DNA from: Roseicella frigidaeris
Lineage (GTDB): Bacteria; Pseudomonadota; Alphaproteobacteria; Acetobacterales; Acetobacteraceae
Assembly (NCBI RefSeq): GCF_003258945.1
Contig: NZ_QLIX01000030.1
Location: forward strand, 1 to 45,742
Direction of reading: 5' to 3'
Length of the DNA stretch: 45,742 nt
Below are positions 34,377-42,052 of this stretch, one piece after another. The notes under the pieces were generated by a model that saw only the letters and a list, made by a program, of their open reading frames with translations, had not been told where the DNA came from and ran no database searches. A program made the translations under genes and the position numbers. Position 1 is the stretch's first letter. Every line of letters begins with the position of its first letter.

Positions 34377-35512
34377 GCGACCCCTTCGCCAGCCGCTTCC
34401 CGCTGCCGCCCGGCGCCACCATCGGCATCCTCGGCGGCGGCCAGCTCGGGCGGATGTCGGCCCTCGCCGCCGCCCGGCTCGGCTATCGCTGCCACATCTA
34501 CTCGCCGGAGCCGGATGGGCCGGGCATGCAGGTGGCGGCCGCCGCGACCGTCGCGCCCTATGAGGATGCCGAGGCGCTGGCGGCCTTCGCCGACGCCGTC
34601 GACGTCGTCACCTTCGAGTTCGAGAACGTCCCGGCGGCGACCCTCGCGGCGCTCGAGCCGCTGGTGCCCTGCCGCCCCGGCGTCGCGGTGCTGCGCATCT
34701 GCCAGGACCGGCTGCAGGAGAAGGCCTTCCTCGAGCGCGCCGGCGTGCCGGTCGCGCCCTGGCGGGCGGTGCGGGACGAGGCCGACCTCGCCGCCGCCAT
34801 CGCCGCGATCGGCCTGCCGGCGGTGCTGAAGACCACCCGGCTCGGCTATGACGGCCGCGGCCAGGCGGTGCTGCGGCGGCCCGAGGACGCCGCGCCCGCC
34901 TTCGCCCGGCTGGCGCCGAAGCCGCTGATCCTCGAGGCCTTCGTGCCCTTCGCCGCCGAGCTCTCGGCGATCGCCGCCCGCACCGCCGACGGCGCCGAGG
35001 CGGTCTACGACGCGGTCGAGAATCGGCACCGCGACCATATCCTCGACCTCAGCTTCGCCCCGGCGCGGCTGCCGCCGGCGGTGGCCGAGCAGGCCCGGCG
35101 CCATGCCGCGGCGGTGGCGACGGCGCTCGGCCTGGTCGGAGTGCTGGCGCTCGAGCTCTTCCTGCTGCCGGATGGCGGGCTGCTCGGCAACGAGATCGCG
35201 CCGCGGCCGCACAATTCCGGCCACTGGACCATGGATGGCTGCGCCGCCAGCCAGTTCGAGCAGCATATCCGCGCCGTGGCCGGGCTGCCGCTCGCCAGCG
35301 CCGGGCGGCACCACGACGTCGTCATGCGCAACCTGGTCGGGCCGGAGGGAATCGCCCGCTGGCCGGCCCTGCTGCGGCAGCCGGGCGTGGTGCCGCATCT
35401 CTACGGCAAGGCCGAGGCGCGGCCGGGCCGCAAGCTCGGCCACGCCAACCGGCTGCTGCCGCTCGGCGCTCTCGCCGGACTGGCGGATGACGAGGCGCTC
35501 GACGGGCTCTGA
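34373..35512 (+). CDS. purK: N5-carboxyaminoimidazole ribonucleotide synthase
   Basis: The 379-residue ATP-grasp enzyme makes N5-CAIR from AIR, bicarbonate and ATP. It shows [56 protein letters not shown], the metal and ATP-binding [20 protein letters not shown] and [19 protein letters not shown]. Complete. It is the partner of PurE immediately upstream and starts within its stop. Confidence 0.97.
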   Translation: MSDPFASRFPLPPGATIGILGGGQLGRMSALAAARLGYRCHIYSPEPDGPGMQVAAAATVAPYEDAEALAAFADAVDVVTFEFENVPAATLAALEPLVPCRPGVAVLRICQDRLQEKAFLERAGVPVAPWRAVRDEADLAAAIAAIGLPAVLKTTRLGYDGRGQAVLRRPEDAAPAFARLAPKPLILEAFVPFAAELSAIAARTADGAEAVYDAVENRHRDHILDLSFAPARLPPAVAEQARRHAAAVATALGLVGVLALELFLLPDGGLLGNEIAPRPHNSGHWTMDGCAASQFEQHIRAVAGLPLASAGRHHDVVMRNLVGPEGIARWPALLRQPGVVPHLYGKAEARPGRKLGHANRLLPLGALAGLADDEALDGL

Positions 35513-35635
35513 GCGGAGTCGCGGCCGGCCGCCCCGCGGCGCGCCCCTCTCCCGGCCCGCCGCGCCGCCCGAGGCGGGAGCGGCGGCGCGGCGAAGGCCC
35601 GCGCCCATCGCGGCATGCACAGATGCATTCCCAGC

Positions 35636-35658
35636 AAGGCGTTTCCGATCAACGCCTT
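35636..35658. other. Hairpin in the leader before the OmpA-like gene
   Basis: Aaggcgtt and aacgcctt form an 8-bp stem with a 7-base loop. It lies in the 333-base gap between purK and the OmpA-like gene. That gap is more AT-balanced than its surroundings from 35640 to 35770 and holds no convincing gene; it likely carries the promoter and 5' leader of the OmpA-like gene. Confidence 0.4.
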
Positions 35659-35844
35659 AGTCAACTGTGATGAATTTGCCATTCCATGCTGTGGCGATCC
35701 AGCCACATTGATGCGGAAATGGTCCATCCCGTCTGCCATTGGTGGGTTCACGGTGATAGTTTCCGCTCACGCATCGTCGCGTCCGTGCTCGTCGCGGGAC
35801 CGGCAGCGTGACGGATCGCTTCTTGGGATCGAGGAGAGACAAGG

Positions 35845-36936
35845 ATGACCCTCAGGAAGGCCCTCCTGGCCGCGACGGTGCTGGCGCTGCCGGCGGTGGC
35901 GCAGGCCCAGCCGGTGTCCGGGCTTTATGTCGGCGCCGGGGTGGGCGCGAATTGGAAGTTCGACTCGGAGGGCAACTACAGCCGCTCCCGCATCTCCACG
36001 CTCGCCGTGCCGACCACGACCGTGGCCGGCCAGGGCCGGATCAATGCCGAGGTCGGCTGGGCCGCGGTCGGCAGCCTCGGCTGGGGCTTCGGCAACGGGC
36101 TGCGCGTCGAGGCCGAGGGCAACTACCGGACCAACGACATCCGCCGCTTCAAGGTGACGGGCTCGCCGAGCATCCCGGGCGGCGGCTACTACGACAGCTT
36201 CGGCCCGATGGTGAACGTCCTCTACGACTTCCACATCGGCGGCCCGATCGTCCCCTATGTCGGCGTCGGCGCCGGCTATGTCTGGAACGAGGTCCGCAAG
36301 GGCAACCGCTTCGGCTTCGCGGGCACCCAGACCGAGGGCGCCTTCGCCTATCAGGGCATCCTCGGCCTCGCCTATGACATGAGCCCGATGGTGCCGGGCC
36401 TCGCCTTCACCCTCGAGGGCCGCTACCTCGGCAGCCAGGCGCCGAAGTTCGACGATTCCATCCGCGTCTCGCCGACCGTCTCCCAGCACACCACCTGGAA
36501 GCCGGACAACAACAACGCCTCCGTGCTGCTCGGCGTGCGCTACGCCTTCAACGCCGCGCCGCCGCCGCCGCCGGTCGTCGCCCCGGCCGCCCCGCCGCCG
36601 GCCGTCGCCCGCACCTACCTGGTCTTCTTCGACTGGGACAAGGCGACGCTGACCGAGCGCGCGCGGCAGATCATCGCCGAGGCCGCCGGCGCCTCCCGCC
36701 GCGTCCAGACCACGCGCATCGAGGTCGCGGGCCATGCCGACCGCTCCGGCTCGGCGGCCTACAACCAGCGCCTGTCGCAGCGCCGCGCCGATGCGGTCGC
36801 GGCCGAGCTGGTGCGCCAGGGCGTGTCGCGCAGCGAGATCGCCGTCTCCGCCTATGGCGAGACGCGGCCGCTGGTCCCGACCGCGGATGGCGTGCGCGAG
36901 CCGCAGAACCGCCGCGTCGAGATCGTCCTCAAGTAA
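35845..36936 (+). CDS. OmpA-family outer membrane protein
   Basis: The 363-residue protein has a signal peptide (MTLRKALLAATVLALPAVAQ, cleaved after AQA), an eight-stranded-type beta-barrel (residues about 25-240; LYVGAGVGANWKFDSEG, GGPIVPYVGVGAGYVW, ASVLLGVRYAF), a Pro/Ala hinge (APPPPPVVAPAAPPP) and a C-terminal OmpA peptidoglycan-binding domain (FFDWDKATLTERARQIIAEA, VAGHADRSGSAAYNQRLSQR, YGETRPLVPTADGVREPQNR). It likely anchors the outer membrane to peptidoglycan. The ATG is followed by a consistent signal peptide; a ggagaga sits 6-12 bases upstream. A terminator follows. Confidence 0.93.
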   Translation: MTLRKALLAATVLALPAVAQAQPVSGLYVGAGVGANWKFDSEGNYSRSRISTLAVPTTTVAGQGRINAEVGWAAVGSLGWGFGNGLRVEAEGNYRTNDIRRFKVTGSPSIPGGGYYDSFGPMVNVLYDFHIGGPIVPYVGVGAGYVWNEVRKGNRFGFAGTQTEGAFAYQGILGLAYDMSPMVPGLAFTLEGRYLGSQAPKFDDSIRVSPTVSQHTTWKPDNNNASVLLGVRYAFNAAPPPPPVVAPAAPPPAVARTYLVFFDWDKATLTERARQIIAEAAGASRRVQTTRIEVAGHADRSGSAAYNQRLSQRRADAVAAELVRQGVSRSEIAVSAYGETRPLVPTADGVREPQNRRVEIVLK

Positions 36937-36963
36937 TCGGACGCTCCCGCACGGAGAGATGGG

Positions 36964-36989
36964 AAAGGGCGCCGCGAGGCGCCCTTTTT
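36964..36989 (+). terminator. Rho-independent terminator after the OmpA-like gene
   Basis: Stem aaagggcgcc with ggcgcccttt (10 pairs), loop gcga, and a T run. Confidence 0.92.
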
Positions 36990-37037
36990 CGTTTGCCGGC
37001 CCCCACCGGAGCGGATCAGGTTGCAGCCAGCCCGGTT

Positions 37038-37047
37038 TGTATATACA
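37038..37047. promoter_or_regulatory. Palindrome TGTATATACA in the brnTA promoter region
   Basis: The 10-bp perfect palindrome lies about 95 bases before brnT, in the one AT-rich patch of this gap. Ttgcag (37021) and tacatt (37044) form a weak promoter pair with 17-base spacing that overlaps it. BrnA-type antitoxins repress their own promoter through ribbon-helix-helix binding, so this is a candidate operator. Confidence 0.5.
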
Positions 37048-37140
37048 TTATGTGGTGCGATGGGTGAGACCCCGTAGGCGCCAAGGCATCCTGCCCGGCG
37101 CGGAGCGAGAAGGGCCGATGCCTCAGGGATAAGCCTGCCC

Positions 37141-37413
37141 ATGCTGTTCGAGTGGGACGAGCTTAAACGCCAAGGGAACATCGAGAAGCACGGCTTCGAT
37201 TTCGTGGATGCTCCCCTATTGTTTTCGAAGCCCCACATGACGGGCAGGACGCGTGACGGTCAGGACGGCGAGGAGCGCTGGATAGCAACGGGCATCCTCC
37301 GCGATCGCTACGCCACGGCCGTGTATACGATGCGTGGCGAGACCATCCGCCTGATCTCGATCCGGAGTGCGCGCCGTGACGAACGACAAAGACATCAAGC
37401 GCTATTCGGCTGA
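37141..37413 (+). CDS. brnT: BrnT-family toxin
   Basis: The 90-residue protein has FEWDELKRQGNIEKHGFDFV, DAPLLFSKPHMTGRTRDGQD, ERWIATGILRDRYATAVYTM, then RLISIRSARRDERQRHQ, the BrnT signature order. BrnT is a RelE-like ribonuclease. It overlaps the antitoxin gene by 38 bases, as in many brnTA modules. Confidence 0.93.
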   Translation: MLFEWDELKRQGNIEKHGFDFVDAPLLFSKPHMTGRTRDGQDGEERWIATGILRDRYATAVYTMRGETIRLISIRSARRDERQRHQALFG

Positions 37414-37711
37414 GGACCTGCTTGCGATGGCCGCGCGCGGCGAGAGTCGGACGAACCTCGCCCAGATCGACGCCCTGACCGAGGAGGCGCTCGAACGCGC
37501 CATCGCCGAGGATCCCGATTGGCGCGACGTGCCGCGGGACTGGCACCGCAGCGCCGAAGCAGCGATGCCGCGGCCGAAGGTGCCGGTCTCGATCCGCCTC
37601 GATGCCGATCTGGTGGATTTCTTCCGGCGGCAAGGGCGGGGCTGGCAGACCAAGGTGAATGCCGTCCTGCGCGCCTACGCCAATGCCAGGCAGGGCGGCA
37701 AATCCGGCTAG
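37376..37711 (+). CDS. brnA: BrnA-family antitoxin
   Basis: This 111-residue protein reads DIKRYSAEDLLAMAARGESR, then TDLA-like variable sequence, DVPRDWHRSAEAAMPRPKVP and VSIRLDADLVDFFRRQGRGW, then QTKVNAVLRAYANARQ. The end is the BrnA ribbon-helix-helix domain. GTG start at 37376, inside brnT; a GTG at 37367 is in frame. Its stop TAG is supplied by the beginning of repeat array R3. It should neutralise BrnT and repress the operon. Confidence 0.9.
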   Translation: MTNDKDIKRYSAEDLLAMAARGESRTNLAQIDALTEEALERAIAEDPDWRDVPRDWHRSAEAAMPRPKVPVSIRLDADLVDFFRRQGRGWQTKVNAVLRAYANARQGGKSG

Positions 37712-37979
37712 AGCATTTCCCGTTCACGCCGGTTCACGGCAAATGCTCTAGAGTGTTGTTTTGAGAGCATCTTCACCCGATCAGGTGAGTCCACCTGATC
37801 GGGATCTGCTCTGGAGCGCGATCGCCTGGGGCGGACACACCGAAAGCATGACTCCCGCGACCACACGATGGCCTGGGGCGCTTCCCGTGGACGCCGGTTC
37901 ATGGGAAGCGCCCCAGGCTCCTGTTTTCAGAGCATCTTCGTCCGTTCGAGTGTGTCCACTTGAACGGGATCCGCTCCGG
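37708..37979. repeat. Mosaic palindromic repeat array R3 (inverted orientation)
   Basis: Z unit 37708-37751 (ctagagcattt ... aaatgctctag), Y unit in reverse 37763-37814 (stem cccgatcaggtg/cacctgatcggg), a GC-rich stretch, second Z unit 37872-37917 (ctggggcgcttcccg ...), and a second reversed Y unit 37927-37979 (stem ccgttcgagtg/cacttgaacgg, one G:T pair). The array gives brnA its stop codon. Its right end also encodes the last residues of the glycosyltransferase gene on the opposite strand. Confidence 0.9.
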
Positions 37980-38556
37980 ACGCCCGGCCCAGCGCCCGCA
38001 GCCCCGCCGCGTCGTCCACGTCCCTGAGCCGCCGCAGCAGCGCGACGGGATGGCCGGCGCAATTCCGCAGCGTGTCGGCCAGCGCATGCTCGCTCGACCA
38101 GCGCACCGCGGCGAAGGGCGCGGGCGGCCGGCGCGGCCCGAACCCGACCAGCCAGTAGCCGCCATCCTCGGCCGGGCCGAACACCGCCCGCGCCCGCCCG
38201 AGCGCGCGGAAGGCCGCGGCGATGTCCGCCGGCCCGAGCTGCGGGATGTCGCAGCCGACCAGCACCGCCCGCCGGTGCCGCGCCAGCGCCCGGCCCATGC
38301 GCTGGCCGAGATCGCCCCGGCCCTGCGGCCGCATCGGCACGGCCCGGGCCAGCCCCGTCGGCCAGCGCGCCCGGTCCGGCGTCATGGCGAGCTCGCAGCG
38401 CCAGCGCCGGTCGCGCCCCAGCAGGCGGAGCAGGCGGCGGAGCTGGGCGCGGTGGAAGCGCAGCGCCGCCATGGCGCCGACCTCCCGCGCCAGCCGCCGC
38501 TTCACCGTGCCGAGCCGCGGCGCCCGGGCGAAGAGGATGACGGTATCGCCCCGCAT
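37927..38556 (-). CDS. TIGR04282-family (DUF2064) glycosyltransferase-like protein
   Basis: The 209-residue protein has the DUF2064 features: VILFARAPRLGTVKRRLARE, GRDRRWRCELAMTPD, GDLGQRMGRALA, AVLVGCDIPQLGPADIAAAF and FGPAEDGGYWLVG. This family is called arsenosugar biosynthesis glycosyltransferase in databases. It is normally next to TIGR04283, which is 214 bases upstream here, with repeat array R4 between. Its C-terminus (VQVDTLERTKML-stop) is encoded by array R3, so the native end has been replaced or extended. No ribosome site is visible before the ATG because R4 begins 9 bases away. Confidence 0.8.
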   Translation of the reverse strand: MRGDTVILFARAPRLGTVKRRLAREVGAMAALRFHRAQLRRLLRLLGRDRRWRCELAMTPDRARWPTGLARAVPMRPQGRGDLGQRMGRALARHRRAVLVGCDIPQLGPADIAAAFRALGRARAVFGPAEDGGYWLVGFGPRRPPAPFAAVRWSSEHALADTLRNCAGHPVALLRRLRDVDDAAGLRALGRASGADPVQVDTLERTKML

Positions 38557-38564
38557 CGCCGGGC

Positions 38565-38773
38565 TCAGAGCGGATCGCGTTCGGAGGGGACCATCCGAAG
38601 GCGTGACGATGCCTGCAGGACACCAGGACGGAGCATGCTGCGTGACCCCCTGTGGACGCAGCCTGCGCTAGAGCGGATCCCGTTCGGGGGGAACCACGCG
38701 AACGGGTGGAGATGCCCTGAAACCAGTAGCTAGGGCGCGTCCCATGAACCGATGTTCAGGGGACGCGCCCTAG
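38565..38773. repeat. Mosaic palindromic repeat array R4 (Y, Y, Z)
   Basis: A decayed Y unit (38565-38625, with ggatcgcgttcgg), a second Y unit (about 38668-38720, cccgttcg ... cgaacggg) and a Z unit (38730-38773, ctagggcgcgtccc ... ggacgcgccctag). Orientation is opposite to R3, so R3 and R4 flank the TIGR04282 gene as an inverted pair. The right end supplies the stop codon of the TIGR04283 gene. Confidence 0.88.
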
Positions 38774-39444
38774 CCGTAGAACCGCTGGATCAGCCGCGGC
38801 GGCAGGCCGAGATACCAGAGCGAGAGGCAGAGCAGGTTGCGGGCGGAGCGGCGGCGCCAGCCCTCCCGCCGCCAGCGCGCCGCCGAGGTCAGGGCGGCGA
38901 CCGGCAGCGCGGCCAGGCGGCGGCGGCCGATGCGGCGGACGAGGTCGACATCCTCCATCAGCGGGATCGGCCGGAAGCCGCCGAGGCTGTCGTAGAGGCG
39001 CCGCGAGAGCAGCAGCCCCTGGTCGCCATAGGGCAGGCCGAGGAGGCGGCAGCGCCAGGCGACGCGGCGTTCCAGCCGCCGCGCCGCCGGCGAGGGGTCG
39101 TCGAGGGCGAAGGCGAAATAGGCGGCGCGCCCGGCATTCTCCGGCGCCGCCATGAAGCGGTGGACGGCGGCCGACCAGCCGGGGGGCAGGCGGGTGTCGG
39201 CATGCAGGAAGAGCAGCCAGTCGCCCGGCGCGGCCCGGGCGCCGGCGGCGAGCTGCGGCCCGCGGCCGCGCGGCGCCTGAACCACCCGGCCGCCGACGGC
39301 TTCGGCGAGCGCAACGGTCCCGTCCCGGCTGCCGCCATCGGCGACGACGATCCCGGCCCCGGCCTCGGCGCAGGCGGCCAGCACCGGCCCGAGGCCGGGC
39401 GCGGCATCGAGCGTCGAGATGACGATGGTCAGCCGCTGGGGCAT
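38770..39444 (-). CDS. TIGR04283-family glycosyltransferase-like protein
   Basis: This 224-residue GT-A-fold enzyme begins TIVISTLDAAPGLGPVLAAC, with GAGIVVADGGSRDGTVALAE, GDWLLFLHADTRLPPGW and GDQGLLLSRRLYDSLGGFRP as the donor-binding and catalytic segments, then IPLMEDVDLVRRI. It matches TIGR04283, named for arsenosugar biosynthesis, and pairs with the TIGR04282 gene downstream. The start ATG lies 94 bases from the opposite-strand radical SAM gene. Stop codon supplied by R4. Confidence 0.85.
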   Translation of the reverse strand: MPQRLTIVISTLDAAPGLGPVLAACAEAGAGIVVADGGSRDGTVALAEAVGGRVVQAPRGRGPQLAAGARAAPGDWLLFLHADTRLPPGWSAAVHRFMAAPENAGRAAYFAFALDDPSPAARRLERRVAWRCRLLGLPYGDQGLLLSRRLYDSLGGFRPIPLMEDVDLVRRIGRRRLAALPVAALTSAARWRREGWRRRSARNLLCLSLWYLGLPPRLIQRFYG

Positions 39445-39531
39445 GGGGGCATTAACCGGGCGTTCCTAGGATGTTCTTGACAGCCCCCGATGCATGCCGG
39501 CAAGGTGTGAACGAACAGAAAGGGAACGCCG

Positions 39532-40647
39532 ATGCCGGACGGTCTCGCTCCCCATTCCGGGCTGCTGGCGCCGCGCAAGGGTCGCGGCGCCGTCTCGAAC
39601 CCCGCGGTGCGCTTCGAGAGCACGGCGCGCGAGGCCTTCGACGATGGCTGGGGCAGCCTCGCCGATTTGTCCGATCTGCCGCCGCTGCCGACCACCCTCC
39701 TGCGGGAGCGCTCGCGCAGCGCGCTGACCTACAACGACAGCCCGGATATCGGCTTCGACCGTTCGCTCAACCCCTATCGCGGCTGCGAGCATGGCTGCAT
39801 CTACTGTTATGCCCGGCCGAGCCACGCCTATCTCGGCTATTCGCCCGGCCTCGATTTCGAGACCCGGCTGCTGTTCAAGCCCGACCTGCCGGCGCTGCTG
39901 GAGAAGGAGCTCGGCCGCCCGGGCTATGTGCCGCGGCCGGTCGCGCTCGGCGCCAACACCGACCCCTACCAGCCGGTCGAGCGCAGCCTGCGCCTCACCC
40001 GGCAGGTGCTGGAGGTGCTGGAGCGCTTCGGGCATCCGGTGACGATCGTCACCAAATCCGCCGGCGTGCTGCGCGACCTCGACATCCTGGCGCGGATGGC
40101 GCGGCGCAACCTGGTGCATGTCTGCCTTTCCGTCACCACGCTCGATCCGACCCTGGCGCGGCGGATGGAGCCGCGGGCGGCTTCGCCGCTGCGCCGGCTG
40201 GGGGCGATCCGCGCCCTGGCCGAGGCGGGGGTGCCGGCCGGCGTGCTGGCGGCGCCGATGATCCCGGGGCTGAACGACGCCGAGCTGGAGAGGATTTTGT
40301 CCGAAAGCGCCGCGGCCGGCGCCACCCGCGCCGGCTATGTTCTGCTGCGCCTGCCGCTCGAGATCGCGCCCCTCTTCGAGGAGTGGCTGCAGGCGCATGT
40401 CCCCGACCGCGCCGCGCGGGTGCTGGCGCTGGTGCGCGAGACGCGCGGCGGCCGGACCTATGACAGCCGCTGGGGCCTGCGCCAGACCGGCATCGGGGTC
40501 TATGCCGACATGCTGGCGCGGCGCTTCCGGCTGGCGGCGACCCGGCTCGGCCTGCTCGGGACCAATGCCCGCAGCCAGCCGCTCGACTGCTCGCAATTCG
40601 CGCCGCCGCAGCCGCAGGGCGCGGCGCGGCAACTGGCCTTGCTCTAG
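39532..40647 (+). CDS. PA0069-family radical SAM protein
   Basis: This 371-residue protein has the CxxxCxxC iron-sulphur motif in RGCEHGCIYCYARPSH, preceded by NDSPDIGFDRSLNPY and followed by LDFETRLLFKPDLPALLE, PVALGANTDPYQPVERSL and VTIVTKSAGVLRDLDILARM. This is the PA0069/SplB-like subfamily. The reaction is unknown; relatives act in DNA repair-like photoproduct chemistry. It has a complete C-terminus and lies between the divergent TIGR04283 gene and the hairpin at 40.9 kb. Confidence 0.9.
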   Translation: MPDGLAPHSGLLAPRKGRGAVSNPAVRFESTAREAFDDGWGSLADLSDLPPLPTTLLRERSRSALTYNDSPDIGFDRSLNPYRGCEHGCIYCYARPSHAYLGYSPGLDFETRLLFKPDLPALLEKELGRPGYVPRPVALGANTDPYQPVERSLRLTRQVLEVLERFGHPVTIVTKSAGVLRDLDILARMARRNLVHVCLSVTTLDPTLARRMEPRAASPLRRLGAIRALAEAGVPAGVLAAPMIPGLNDAELERILSESAAAGATRAGYVLLRLPLEIAPLFEEWLQAHVPDRAARVLALVRETRGGRTYDSRWGLRQTGIGVYADMLARRFRLAATRLGLLGTNARSQPLDCSQFAPPQPQGAARQLALL

Positions 40648-40862
40648 AGGATGGTCGCCCGGGATGGCCTCGCCGAAGGCGGCCGTCACGCGGCCAGGCA
40701 TCGGGCTGGGCCATGCGCCGTGAACCGCCTGCGCGGATCGTGGCCCGACGGGGCCGGGCGCGCGCCTTCGCCTTCTCCCCTCCCCCCTGGCCGGCAGCCT
40801 CTCCCCGGGCCCGCCGGCCATCCCGCCCAGGGCGCATCCCCCCGATGCGCGGCCGGGCGGGG

Positions 40863-40899
40863 TGCACGGCACCGGCACCCCCCGCGCCGGTGCCGTGCA
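40863..40899. other. Strong hairpin between convergent genes
   Basis: Tgcacggcaccggc (40863-40876) and gccggtgccgtgca (40886-40899) form a 14-bp perfect stem with a 9-base loop. It lies in the 333-base gap between the convergent radical SAM and cupin genes. There is no T run, so a bidirectional Rho-dependent or structural role is possible. The rest of the gap is GC-rich with a ggcctgggcg-type repeat at 40924-40960 and no gene I can support. Confidence 0.6.
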
Positions 40900-40979
40900 T
40901 GGCGGGAGGCCCTGCCGGCAGCCTGGGCGGGCCTGGGCGTGGCCGGCCTTGGGTGTGGCGGATTGGGCGCGGCGGGCGG

Positions 40980-41400
40980 TCAGTCCCCCGCCTTCTCCTC
41001 GGTGAAAAAGGGGCGGCCATCGGCGAAGATGTTCGGCTTGAGGAAGACGCCGAGGATCGTCGCCCCCTCCTTGCCGGCCCAGGCGACATGCGTGTTGCCT
41101 TCCGGACGCCAGACGAACTGGCCGGGCAGGCACTCGCCCTCCTCATCGATGAAATGCCCCTCCAGCACATAGGTCTGCTCGATCGCCGTGTGCTCGTGCA
41201 GCGGCACCTCGGCGCCGGGCTCGAGGCGCATCAGCAGCGTCGCCATGCCGCTGCCGTCGGTGAAGAGGGTCTTGCAGCGGATGCCCGGGAACTTGGTCTC
41301 CTCCCAAGGCATGTTGGGCACGTCGAGGAAGACCGAGCGCGGCGAGGGTGCGTCGGCGGTCAGCCGCCGGCGCATGGGCTTCTGGGCTCCGTCGGGCATG
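40980..41400 (-). CDS. Cupin-domain protein
   Basis: The 139-residue protein has a single cupin barrel: MATLLMRLEPGAEVPLHEHT, then AIEQTYVLEGHFIDEEGECL and GQFVWRPEGNTHVAWAGKEG. The metal ligands are the H-E-H set of motif 1 (PLHEH) and the H of motif 2 (NTHVAW). The start ATG at 41398-41400 has aaggga 9 bases upstream. The substrate is unknown. It is divergent from a second cupin gene, with 131 bases between starts. Confidence 0.85.
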
Positions 41401-41531
41401 GACGCATCCCTTCTGTTCTCGTTGGCGCGGGAAGCGTAGCGCGCGCCGGCCGGCACGGCCAAGCCGCTTGCACGGCGGCGGCGGCGCGGCATAGCGTGAC
41501 GGCATCGAAACACCCGGAGAGGTCAGCCATC

Positions 41532-41951
41532 ATGGCGATGCGTCGCGGATTCCTCGCCTGCGCCCTCTGCAGCGCCGCGGGGCTGGTGGCCACGGCGGTC
41601 GCCGGCCCCGCCCTCGCCCAGGGGCAGCCGCCGACGCCGGGCGGCACCACCCGCAAGACGCTCAGCACCATCGACTATCCGGGCGACGGCAAGATCTCGA
41701 TCCTGATGACCCTCGACGCCCCGGCCGACACAGTGATCCCGCGCCACACCCATCCCGGCATCGAATCCTCGGTGGTGATGGAGGGCGAGCTGGAGCTGGA
41801 GGTGCAGGGCCAGCCGACCAAGCGCTTCGCCGCCGGCGAGGGCTTCCAGGTGCCCCCCGGCCTGCCGCATGGCGGCCGCACCGTCTCGCGCGTGCGCCTG
41901 GCCATCACCTATGTCGTCGAGAAGGACAAGCCGCTCGCCTCGCCGGCCTGA
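41532..41951 (+). CDS. Secreted cupin-domain protein
   Basis: The 139-residue protein has a signal peptide (MAMRRGFLACALCSAAGLVA, cut near AGPALAQ), then a cupin fold: ISILMTLDAPADTVIPRHTH, GIESSVVMEGELELEVQGQP, RFAAGEGFQVPPGLPHGGRT. The histidine ligands lie in PRHTHPG and LPHGG. It is likely periplasmic. The two cupin genes are divergent and share the 41401-41531 interval, but only this one has an export signal. Confidence 0.82.
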   Translation: MAMRRGFLACALCSAAGLVATAVAGPALAQGQPPTPGGTTRKTLSTIDYPGDGKISILMTLDAPADTVIPRHTHPGIESSVVMEGELELEVQGQPTKRFAAGEGFQVPPGLPHGGRTVSRVRLAITYVVEKDKPLASPA

Positions 41952-41966
41952 GGCCCTTGCCCCCGG

Positions 41967-42011
41967 AGCCCCCACCCCCGAAGCCCCCACCCCCGAAGCC
42001 CCTGCCCGGCA
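41967..42011. repeat. 15-bp tandem repeat before rnhB
   Basis: Agcccccacccccga occurs twice in tandem (41967-41981, 41982-41996), with a decayed third copy to 42011. It lies in the short gap between the secreted cupin and rnhB, in a region with C-rich composition. Confidence 0.85.
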
Positions 42012-42052
42012 AGCCACTGCCCAGGCCGGGCCGGGCGCGGTAGAAGGCGGCG

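Noticed and set aside
35615-35848. A 77-codon frame in the purK-OmpA gap
   Set aside because: Cys/Ser-rich translation with no pattern; it covers the likely promoter and leader of the OmpA-like gene and overlaps its start.
26819-38773. A CRISPR array, considered because of repeated palindromes at several places
   Set aside because: The units vary, occur singly or in twos and are kilobases apart; there are no regular spacers and no cas genes.
39466-41133. A 555-codon minus-strand frame opposite the radical SAM gene
   Set aside because: Composition is Arg/Gly/Gln-rich with no domain; the plus strand has a CxxxCxxC radical SAM motif.
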